A stretch of 5,317 bases of DNA from Verrucomicrobiales bacterium (GTDB lineage Bacteria; Verrucomicrobiota; Verrucomicrobiia; Limisphaerales; UBA9464), in the NCBI GenBank assembly GCA_003445095.1, contig DLVS01000075.1:1-5317 (forward strand), read 5' to 3'. Positions 1 to 5,019 of the stretch are shown in pieces (the first letter of the stretch is position 1; each line of letters starts with the position of its first letter). Position numbers and translations under genes: made by a program. The notes beneath the pieces are model-generated. The model was not told the DNA's origin and made no database searches. It worked only from the letters and a program-made list of their open reading frames with translations.

Positions 1-299
1 CGCTTTCTGTGGTTTGGCTGTGAATAGCGAATGAGAGCACAATGCGAAGGGCTGCCTGTCGATAGTTATGAATGAGTGAGACGTTTGTTTGTATTCGCGG
101 AGGTGGCATGAAGTCCGTTTTTACAACAAAATAGCGATACTCACAACTGTTAACGTACATCATAAATAGTTTTAGGCATTTAAGAGAGGCAGAAAGTGAC
201 AGGGGGGCAAGACGCGGACAGGTCAACTAAGGAAAGGGCTCCTAGCGCGGCTGGAAATGATGGCGCTGTCAACTCTGTCAACTCGACCCTAAATCCCTG
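1..299. other. AT-rich region without a convincing gene
   Basis: Bases 1-190 are clearly richer in A/T than the rest of the window and contain no ORF I can assign. On the minus strand one frame stays open from about 222 to the left edge. It contains an ATG at 163-161 that would give at least 54 residues (beginning MMYVNSCEYRYFVV) and run off the window. I recognise nothing in it and it has no clear ribosome binding site, so it may be chance. Bases 266-283 hold a perfect tandem duplication of the 9-mer CTGTCAACT. It lies just beyond the broken end of the nuclease remnant at 300-635, and a third partial copy (GTCAACT) sits near 222-228. This stretch probably contains the junction at which the nuclease gene lost its 3' half. 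Confidence 0.5.
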
Positions 300-635
300 T
301 CATTCCAATATTATTGCGATAAACTCTTCGAAGTGTCGGGAGTTGAGTGCATACAAGCCATGCGGGTTTCGGAGCAGGTAATCCGCGAGATCCCGGGAAA
401 AGGCCGTGATGACCTGGACACCGCTATCCCCGAGCAAAAGTAGTTCTCGCGTGAAATCCAGATGGGTCGCGAAGAACTCGCATGGCACCGGTGTCTTGTC
501 GGTCCATCCCTGTTGACGCGCGGCTCGATGGAGCGTCTGGACGTCCCGGAGAATCGCGCGCTGCGTGCCGGCCAACCGCGCGCCCCCAAAACTAAGAGCG
601 ATAGCCCTTACCGCGTCTCGTTTGGCTTCATCCAC
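300..635 (-). pseudogene. Remnant of an Mrr-type restriction endonuclease, N-terminal part only
   Basis: The frame starts at GTG 635-633, one base after the stop of the PcfJ-like gene, and encodes 111 residues. Its last part reads DLADYLLRNPHGLYALNSR then HFEEFIAIILE. This resembles the segment that introduces the catalytic domain of Mrr-type (Mrr_cat, PD-(D/E)XK) endonucleases, commonly 'LspreFEelvaelLe.mGy.VeLT..trDGG.Di'. The frame stops at TGA 302-300, but translation straight through it gives QGFRVELT (299-276), which is the expected continuation. TGA therefore probably replaced a sense codon such as GGA. After VELT the match ends: the DGGxD and ExK catalytic motifs are absent in all three minus frames down to base 1. 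In a functional relative this enzyme would cleave DNA, often modified DNA, in the cytoplasm. Here it should be inactive. Residues 1-85 are not recognised and may be a family-specific N-terminal domain. The assignment rests on one short conserved segment, so it is moderately sure. Confidence 0.55.
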
Positions 636-636
636 G

Positions 637-2157
637 TCAAGCCGGCTGTTTGCGCTGATAACCGTCGTGAATGCTCCGCATCCACTCTTGGACGGCCGCT
701 TGTTCGGCCAGCGATGGGTCCCGATTGGTGTGTCCGCGAATCTGGAGAAGAATGTGCGTGAGCGGACAGATTTCGAGCGTCACTCGGTCGCCGTGCTCAC
801 TGGCCAAAGAGACAATGATCGTTTCGCCCGCGGCGCACCGGTCGAGGTATTGAAAGACGCAGTGGTTCATTTCCTTGGACTCCCGCGCGAGGTCCGCCAG
901 CGTGCAGATTTCCCGGAACGTCCAGGCGGTGTCGTCGAGGATAAGAGTCCGGTCCCAACCCTGCGACGGCCAGTTGAGCAAATGCTCAAACGCGTCTTGG
1001 AGGGGATGGTCCGAGCAAGACAGGCTGCGGAAGACACTGGTCAGGACCGACCGCACGGAGCGCTTCTTAAGAGAGAGCGGACACATCGTCGAGCGAGTCA
1101 TCCAGGCATCAGTCTCACGCCTTTTCATTTCGCAGAATGCCCAGACCACCACCAGAGGTCCCAAGCCCGGACATAGATGGAACCGGTTTTTTGTCAGCCA
1201 CGGCGCCACCGTTCGAACCGCAGGCGCGTCGAAGCAGCGACTCGGGCGAGGGTGGTTGTAGCGAAGACGGCAGTTGTAGAAATCCCAAGCGGCAGCTTCG
1301 TCCCCACCGGATTGGAGCACGAGCGCGTAGTAAACGGATTCCTGAACATCAAGACACCTTGGAGCGTCGCCGAGATGCTGGATTCCTTGCCGTGTGAAGA
1401 CTGTCTGGCCTTTTTCGTCGAGGAACATGCGACTGCCTATCTCATAGAGGCTTCCGCCTCGCCCCACGTATAGGGCAAGCCGCACCCAGTTTGGGTCCCA
1501 CTTGTCCGCCGCGGTCGGGTTGAGGCGAAGTTTCAACCAAACCGGCAAGTCGTAGCGGCAAAACAAATGGGCAAAAAGGTCAGCGATGCAAGTCGCCGCA
1601 TCGTCCTGAGGCGCATTCCAGACGGCCGCATCGCGCAGCCAGAAATCACGATACGCAACGATGTATTCCAGCATGTCGGCCGCGGGACTGTCGAAACCGA
1701 TCGGCGGTGGCGCTTGGAAGAATGGGTGTCGTCCCAGTTCTTTCACTGCACGATTGCAGGTGCGGCTGTCAGGCCACGAACGATACCAAATGCGCGATTC
1801 CGCGAGGAATTGTAGAAGATCCTGCTGTGTCGCTGGCTGTCGCTCTGGTTCGCCAGCCGTTTCTTCGCCGTTCAGCCCAGATTGACTAGGCTGGGTAGTC
1901 GGACGCGGCGGACAACCAAAGTGATTTCGTCCTGCTCGATCAGCGATAATCAACCACCAACTGCGTGGAGCCTCGAAGTCATCATCGTCGAGATACCGCG
2001 GAGGTTCTCCCTCATCCAAATAGACGCTGGTGATTGCTTCCTCTTGGGTAAGGCGGGCGTGCGCACTAACGCTCCAGCTCCGTTCGAATCGGCGCCGCCG
2101 TTTCCGCGACGCGTGGCGGATTTGCGTTCCACTCAGACCCATTTCGCAATAATTCAT
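637..2157 (-). CDS. PcfJ-like domain protein
   Basis: This gene encodes a protein of 506 residues from ATG 2157-2155, or 507 from the adjacent GTG 2160-2158. AGGAGG lies at 2178-2173, 12 nt before the GTG and 15 before the ATG. The frame stays open to a GTG at 2253 (538 residues), but those 32 extra residues are Pro-rich and would swallow the Shine-Dalgarno. The C-terminus carries the PcfJ signature: 'ESKEMNHCVFQYL' with H432-C433-V434, then 'AAGETIIVSL', 'RVTLEI' (about 458-463) and 'QIRGHTN' (472-478). The middle matches the longer family members I know from planctomycetes and relatives: 'LFCRYDLPVWL' (about 199-208), 'GRGGSL' (232-237) and 'LQSGGDEAAAWDF' (281-293). A basic cluster (SRKRRRRFERSW) lies near residues 17-28 and a polar linker near 82-112. 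There is no signal peptide or membrane segment, so it is probably cytoplasmic. The family is named after PcfJ of the enterococcal conjugative plasmid pCF10 and its biochemical role is unknown. The stop lies one base before the nuclease remnant, suggesting co-transcription. The family call is secure; the function is not. Confidence 0.82.
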   Translation of the reverse strand: MNYCEMGLSGTQIRHASRKRRRRFERSWSVSAHARLTQEEAITSVYLDEGEPPRYLDDDDFEAPRSWWLIIADRAGRNHFGCPPRPTTQPSQSGLNGEETAGEPERQPATQQDLLQFLAESRIWYRSWPDSRTCNRAVKELGRHPFFQAPPPIGFDSPAADMLEYIVAYRDFWLRDAAVWNAPQDDAATCIADLFAHLFCRYDLPVWLKLRLNPTAADKWDPNWVRLALYVGRGGSLYEIGSRMFLDEKGQTVFTRQGIQHLGDAPRCLDVQESVYYALVLQSGGDEAAAWDFYNCRLRYNHPRPSRCFDAPAVRTVAPWLTKNRFHLCPGLGPLVVVWAFCEMKRRETDAWMTRSTMCPLSLKKRSVRSVLTSVFRSLSCSDHPLQDAFEHLLNWPSQGWDRTLILDDTAWTFREICTLADLARESKEMNHCVFQYLDRCAAGETIIVSLASEHGDRVTLEICPLTHILLQIRGHTNRDPSLAEQAAVQEWMRSIHDGYQRKQPA

Positions 2158-2172
2158 CACTTGGTCTGAATT

Positions 2173-2178
2173 CCTCCT
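2173..2178 (-). promoter_or_regulatory. Shine-Dalgarno of the PcfJ-like gene
   Basis: AGGAGG on the minus strand is a perfect anti-16S match. It lies 12 nt before GTG 2160 and 15 nt before ATG 2157. The spacing is somewhat long, but this is the strongest ribosome binding site near the gene and it favours the internal start over the GTG at 2253. Confidence 0.55.
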
Positions 2179-2180
2179 GT

Positions 2181-2197
2181 AGGTTGGGTTGCAACCT
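2181..2197. promoter_or_regulatory. Inverted repeat next to the Shine-Dalgarno, candidate operator or leader hairpin
   Basis: AGGTTG (2181-2186) and CAACCT (2192-2197) are perfect inverted copies around five bases. The same stretch contains the perfect 10-bp palindrome GGTTGCAACC (2187-2196). On the minus strand it ends only two bases before the AGGAGG of the PcfJ-like gene. It could be a repressor site or an RNA stem controlling access to the ribosome binding site. The inverted repeat is seen directly; the role is inferred. Confidence 0.35.
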
Positions 2198-2529
2198 TGA
2201 CCGACGGGCACCGGACTCGGGGGAGGTAGGGGCACACCCGTACTCTTTCCCACGTAGCCGCGGAGCAGCCCGTCAGCGGAAGAAATTCAGCTATCTCCAG
2301 CGATGGCTAATGCGAATTCATCTGGGGGTACTTTGCGCCGAGACTGAAGGAATCGGCGAGAAGAGAATTTGATCTTGAGGCCGAATTGCCGCCTGCCAAG
2401 GGGGGCAGTGCGCTCTTTCCGTCGGCGACTCAAACGGATGCATCGACAAGCCTTGGCTCCAACCTCCTTGATTGCTTCAATGACCAAAGGTCTCCTAGTC
2501 GCCGGCAAGAAGCCAGGATCCTACCTACG
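2198..2529. other. Divergent intergenic region
   Basis: This stretch separates the minus-strand PcfJ-like gene from the plus-strand exported protein and should hold the promoters of both. I could not pick a convincing -35/-10 pair. TTGATT at 2468-2473 is a possible -35 element for the plus-strand gene, but there is no good -10 at the right distance. A small perfect inverted repeat, GACC-AAA-GGTC, lies at 2482-2492. The short frames open here on both strands show no recognisable protein features. Confidence 0.45.
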
Positions 2530-3417
2530 ATGAAAGAGCTATTCCGCATCGCATTCGCACTGTTACTGGCTGCGACGGTTCGCGCAGACTTTGTATACAA
2601 CGTTGATTTCAACGGAACGAATCTCGACTCGCGCCTGTATGTCGTGGATTCGCCGCCCCAGTTCGGCGCGACCCTGACTGGAACCCAGCTCCAGTTGTGG
2701 AAGGAGGAGGGCGCGGACGCTTTTTCAGGAGCGGTGAATATCTACTCCACCTTCTATCTGACCGGTGATTTCAGTATTTCGATCCGTGGGTTTCGCGGCC
2801 CTGGCCTGGCCTCGACTGGCCTGAGCATCCAATCCACCACCACGGAGCATTGGCAAGCGATGTACATGACTGGGCCAGAGCATTTCTGGGCGGCATACTG
2901 CCATCCCACGTCCGGCTGCGACAGCCGTGGGGTGATTTATCTGGACGCGACCAACGTCGTGTTCCGGATCCGCCGTGAGGGCTTAGTCGTTCGGTCCGAA
3001 TACGACCTGGGTGACGGGGAAGGGTTCACGACCCTCATCCAGACGGAACTCTCGGGATTTGACCTCCCCATGCGTCTCAAGCTGTTCCTGGTTCAGGAGC
3101 AGCCGGGAGCGTACCCACCGCCCTACACCGTGGCCGCGTCGGGGCTGTTCGATAATCTTCTATTTCAATCCGAGGGTGTTCAGGGCTTTGTCCCCGGTAC
3201 CTACACGGTGGCTGCCACCATCCGCGCGGAGCGGCAGATCTGTTGGCCGACCGAAGCTGGGAAGAAGTACCAGCTCCAGTGGACTCCGTGGATCGACACC
3301 GAGAATTGGTTAAACATCGGTGGCCCAGTCCTCGGTGACGGTTCGGAGGGTTGCTTTACGGACCTTGAAGCGGCAGACGACGCACGGTTCTACCGGGTCG
3401 AGACACTGCCGCAGTAA
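2530..3417 (+). CDS. Exported protein of unknown function with Verrucomicrobiota-type C-terminal module
   Basis: This gene encodes 295 residues from ATG 2530, preceded by AGGA at 2515-2518 (11-nt gap). The frame is open back to 2386, but the ATG at 2530 begins a typical Sec signal peptide: MKELFR, a hydrophobic core (IAFALLLAATV) and a likely cleavage after VRA, leaving DFVYNVDF. The mature part, to about residue 225, alternates short beta-like segments ('GDFSISIRGFRG', 'VVFRIRREG', 'MRLKLFLVQEQPG') and ends with 'ASGLFDNLLFQSE', suggesting a jelly-roll fold such as a LamG/concanavalin-like domain. That fold is inferred. C124 and C130 could form a disulfide. The C-terminus (about 228-293) contains CWP (238-240), GKKYQLQW (244-251), FTD (276-278) and FYRVE (287-291). 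This matches a module that recurs at the ends of secreted Verrucomicrobiota proteins, typically 'W....G..YqvQ.s..l..W..lg ... FtD....FYRV'. It probably acts in the periplasm, at the surface or outside the cell. No catalytic residues are recognised. It converges on the gene at 3428 with a 10-nt gap. Confidence 0.85.
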   Translation: MKELFRIAFALLLAATVRADFVYNVDFNGTNLDSRLYVVDSPPQFGATLTGTQLQLWKEEGADAFSGAVNIYSTFYLTGDFSISIRGFRGPGLASTGLSIQSTTTEHWQAMYMTGPEHFWAAYCHPTSGCDSRGVIYLDATNVVFRIRREGLVVRSEYDLGDGEGFTTLIQTELSGFDLPMRLKLFLVQEQPGAYPPPYTVAASGLFDNLLFQSEGVQGFVPGTYTVAATIRAERQICWPTEAGKKYQLQWTPWIDTENWLNIGGPVLGDGSEGCFTDLEAADDARFYRVETLPQ

Positions 3418-3427
3418 ACGCCAGGTG

Positions 3428-3814
3428 TCACCCAGGCGCCGCACGCGCCTTCTCGACGAAGTCCACAAACCGGCGTTCGCGGATTTGGGTCGTCCGTTTC
3501 CAGACCTGCGACGGGATCGGATTTTGGAGAAACACCGAGATGTCCCGACCAAGGTCATTCACCGAAAGGATTCGATGTTCCTTGGCCAGTCGCCAGCCCG
3601 TGCAAAAGTGTACGAAGACCGTATTGAGGAACTCCGTCTCCGCCGTGCTGATCGGGTTGGCTACAAGATCGACCTCCTTCGCCGGAATTCTGGCCAACTC
3701 TGGACGTCGATGCAGTTCGCTCCAGAGTTCGCGGCGTTGATCCTCCAAGGCGAGGAGTGCTGTCATCCGGTGAGACTTTGAATCCCGCCGAATGACGACC
3801 GCCGTAAACACCAA
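3428..3814 (-). CDS. Small single-pass membrane protein, probable frameshift near its 5' end
   Basis: The intact frame encodes 128 residues from TTG 3814. From MTALLAL onward it reads as a soluble helical domain: 'ALEDQRRELWSELHRRPELA', 'STAETEFLNTVFVHF', 'LNDLGRDIS'-like 'VNDLGRDISVFLQNP', 'VWKRTTQIRERRFVDFVEKA'. This pattern resembles the uncharacterised membrane-anchored DUF6082-like group (from memory, tentative). In-frame codons upstream of 3814 are also coding-like and complete a membrane helix: 'SLPAFFLAQSAGIVASLVF' followed by TAVVIRRD. That frame is closed at a TGA near 3919 and offers no ATG, GTG or good TTG ahead of the helix. ATG 3920-3918 in another frame begins MKNRFWLFRRRG. Removing one T from the T6 run (minus-strand 3883-3878) fuses the two into a 163-residue protein with basic N-terminus, helix and cytoplasmic domain. 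A sequencing error, a mutation, or slippage at this run could explain it. A non-standard start (ATT or CTG) near 3870-3860 is the alternative. Confidence 0.6.
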   Translation of the reverse strand: MVFTAVVIRRDSKSHRMTALLALEDQRRELWSELHRRPELARIPAKEVDLVANPISTAETEFLNTVFVHFCTGWRLAKEHRILSVNDLGRDISVFLQNPIPSQVWKRTTQIRERRFVDFVEKARAAPG

Positions 3815-3872
3815 GCTCGCGACGATGCCCGCGCTCTGCGCGAGGAAAAACGCGGGCAGAGAGCGAATCTTC

Positions 3873-3887
3873 GGCGTAAAAAACGCC
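3873..3887 (-). other. T6 run inside a hairpin, probable frameshift site
   Basis: On the minus strand GGCGT-TTTTT-ACGCC forms a perfect 5-bp stem whose loop contains most of a run of six T (3883-3878). This is where the two halves of the membrane-protein reading frame need a one-base shift to join. The run and stem are seen directly; slippage is inferred. Confidence 0.4.
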
Positions 3888-4097
3888 TCGCCTCCGGAAC
3901 AACCAGAACCGATTTTTCATGGATGCCTGCCATGATGGCCAGACGCACCGAAGTCCGGTTAGCGAGCAGTGAGCGAGTTGGCCAAAGCTGGTCTTAGCAG
4001 TGTCGGAGTCGGCTCAACCGGTCCCGTTTCCCTGACAATTGCAGGTTTTTGCTAGCTTCTCTGGAATTGCTCCGTTGAACGTCAACGACCTAGGAAT

Positions 4098-4120
4098 TGG
4101 CTCCAGAGGTAGGACTCGAA
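4098..4120 (-). repeat. tRNA 3'-end-like fragment, possible attachment site
   Basis: Read on the minus strand these 23 bases have the layout of a tRNA from T-loop to CCA. TTCGAGT fits positions 54-60 (TTCRANY), CCTAC fits 61-65, CTCTGGA is an acceptor 3' strand, followed by G73 and CCA. No matching 5' half exists: the five bases before the loop do not pair with CCTAC, and no TCCAGAG acceptor strand lies at tRNA distance. It is therefore not a functional tRNA. Such fragments are left when an integrase recombines at a tRNA 3' end. The acceptor and G73 would suit a tRNA-Asn, which is a guess. Chance resemblance is possible. Confidence 0.3.
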
Positions 4121-4218
4121 TCCAGCCTAGGGTTCTTCGCAAGCGTGCGCTTGGGTTCGCCAAAGGCCGGTAAACATTGGCGATTTTACGCATCGCTGAA
4201 ATTCTAAGAAGTCCTGTA

Positions 4219-4272
4219 TTTCGGAAAGAATGCGAACGCTTGCGAACAATTTCTTTCGGAAATTTTCGGAAA
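4219..4272. repeat. Three copies of TTTCGGAAA
   Basis: The 9-mer TTTCGGAAA occurs at 4219-4227, 4254-4262 and 4264-4272. Each copy is an odd palindrome (TTTC around a central G to GAAA). The last two copies are spaced 10 bp start to start, about one helical turn. TGCGAAC occurs twice between the first two (4231-4237 and 4241-4247). Possible binding sites for a regulator, or part of a dispersed repeat; no role is proven. Confidence 0.4.
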
Positions 4273-4400
4273 AAATTCCCGCAGGAAAAGCTCTTCGCTT
4301 TCTGACCGGGGTCGAACGTGTTTTGAACTGGCGTTCACGAAAGTCGAGGAACTCGACCAAGATCAGCGGGGTTCCATTCCTCGAATGACGGTCAGGCGAT

Positions 4401-4429
4401 TTGGTTGTCCAGGATATCCTGCCCAAAAT
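4401..4429 (+). promoter_or_regulatory. Candidate promoter with palindromic operator in the spacer
   Basis: TTGGTT (4401-4406) and CAAAAT (4424-4429) are spaced 17 bp apart, as for a sigma70-type promoter, although both match the consensus only partly. The spacer contains the perfect 12-bp palindrome CAGGATATCCTG (4410-4421). A dyad between the -35 and -10 elements is the usual place for a metal-responsive or other regulator site. It lies about 77 bp upstream of the Cys-rich gene that opens the efflux operon. The palindrome is certain; the promoter is tentative. Confidence 0.35.
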
Positions 4430-4505
4430 GGAAGATTGAGATGTTGAGACGTTGACCACGCGGTTGGGGTGTTGGGGTTGCAATCAGGCCGTGCATCGCC
4501 TACAG

Positions 4506-4913
4506 ATGACTCGCTTGAACCGTTCGCCGAGAAGTCTGTGGATGCTTGTGCTGGCTTTGTGGCTGCCCTGCACCATGCACTGTAGCTTGGAGGCTGCGGG
4601 CTTGTCCCTTGCTGAGTGTTGCGTCCGCACGGCATCGGATCACAGCTCGACGGATTCTCATCCGTCTCAATCCTGCGAAGGTTGCCAAGTCTGTTCGGCC
4701 GTGGAGTCGGGAGGCTACGTAAAACCGGTCCAGTCATTGGAACTGAAGCCCTTCCTTCCCGTTGTATGGTTCGTGCTGTGGGAACTCCTGCCGCCGCCTT
4801 CCTCGACCGACCATTTCTCTCTCAGGGCGGTCCCCCCGCCTGAGTGGCCGCCTTCTTGGCGGTTTGTTGAGCGTGTCGCGTTTCCCCCGCGCGCGCCTTC
4901 CTGCGTGAGCTGA
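4506..4913 (+). CDS. Small Cys/His-rich exported protein of a metal-efflux operon
   Basis: This gene encodes 135 residues from ATG 4506, chosen because it starts an N-terminal export segment (MTRLNRSPRS, then WMLVLALWLP). The frame is open to a TTG at 4452, but the extra 18 residues would precede the signal. No clear Shine-Dalgarno is seen. Likely metal ligands are plentiful: C22, H25, C26, C38, C39, H46, H52 and the cluster C57-xx-C60-xx-C63 (CEGCQVC), then C133. A second hydrophobic stretch (83-95, LPVVWFVLWELL core) is followed by Pro-rich sequence and the ending 'VAFPPRAPS'. I recall similar short Cys-rich proteins ending in 'PPRAPS' directly before czcC-type genes in Verrucomicrobiota, but have not checked this. 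The context, 106 nt before a CzcC-like gene, suggests a periplasmic or membrane-bound metal-binding accessory. Both hydrophobic segments might instead be membrane helices holding the Cys-rich part in the periplasm. The specific metal cannot be told from the sequence. Confidence 0.7.
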   Translation: MTRLNRSPRSLWMLVLALWLPCTMHCSLEAAGLSLAECCVRTASDHSSTDSHPSQSCEGCQVCSAVESGGYVKPVQSLELKPFLPVVWFVLWELLPPPSSTDHFSLRAVPPPEWPPSWRFVERVAFPPRAPSCVS

Positions 4914-4914
4914 A

Positions 4915-4993
4915 GGTTCCCGTTCGGGAATCCTCGCACCCTTCCGAGCACCTTCGTGCCCGGGATCTCCCTTGTCCGGCGGATGCGTCCGCC
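4915..4993 (+). other. Series of hairpins between the Cys-rich gene and the CzcC-like gene
   Basis: The 106-nt intercistronic spacer holds three separate short inverted repeats. TTCCC-GTTC-GGGAA (4917-4930) extends with a G-C and a G-U pair to 4915-4932. GCAC-CTTC-GTGC lies at 4948-4959. GGCGGA-TGCG-TCCGCC lies at 4978-4993. CTCG (4933-4936) can alternatively pair with CGAG (4945-4948), which would break the second stem. No U-run follows any stem, so they do not look like intrinsic terminators. mRNA-processing or stability elements, or a regulated leader, are possible. Confidence 0.4.
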
Positions 4994-5019
4994 CAACCCC
5001 CTTCAGTTTTCCGTCCGTT

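Larger units (their letters stand above)
3921..4505. other. Gene-poor, repeat-rich region upstream of the efflux operon
   Basis: Nearly 600 bases hold no gene I can support. A minus-strand frame of 118 codons (4483-4127) crosses all the repeats and has no recognisable domain. Structures seen are: CCTAGG at 4089-4094 and 4126-4131; a tRNA-3'-like fragment at 4098-4120; the palindrome CAAGCG-TG-CGCTTG at 4140-4153; CGCCAA/TTGGCG at 4158-4163 and 4177-4182; TTCGCAAGCGT (4136-4146) with its exact inverted copy at 4236-4246; three TTTCGGAAA copies at 4219-4272; GTCGAG-GAA-CTCGAC at 4343-4357; and CAGGATATCCTG at 4410-4421. The density of inverted repeats suggests a dispersed repetitive element, an element boundary, or a regulatory region. 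Confidence 0.5.

Noticed and set aside
565..1176. A 203-codon plus-strand frame opposite the PcfJ-like gene
   Set aside because: It lies entirely antisense to a protein with clear PcfJ family motifs and its translation is Arg/Pro-rich with no recognisable domain, as expected for a shadow frame in GC-rich DNA.
2158..2253. N-terminal extension of the PcfJ-like gene from GTG 2253
   Set aside because: The extra residues are Pro-rich and unlike family N-termini. The AGGAGG and inverted repeat would fall inside the coding sequence, so the start near 2157-2160 is preferred.
2287..2508. A 73-codon minus-strand frame upstream of the PcfJ-like gene
   Set aside because: Its very basic, low-complexity translation has no recognisable features, it has no clear ribosome binding site, and it overlaps the region expected to hold the divergent promoters.
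2386..2529. 48-residue extension of the exported protein
   Set aside because: The ATG at 2530 begins a canonical signal peptide. A soluble extension ahead of it would not fit export.
3418..3440. Possible bidirectional terminator between the convergent genes
   Set aside because: CGCC and GGCG at 3419-3422 and 3435-3438 can pair with CC/GG inside, but the stem is interrupted by mismatches and has no U-tract on either strand.
4098..4175. Complete minus-strand tRNA gene
   Set aside because: Only the T-loop-to-CCA part fits. The T-stem 5' strand does not pair, and no anticodon arm, D-arm or 5' acceptor strand can be found upstream.
4127..4483. 118-codon minus-strand frame in the intergenic region
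   Set aside because: It runs across palindromes, the tandem TTTCGGAAA copies and the candidate promoter, has no recognisable domain, and appears to be open by chance.
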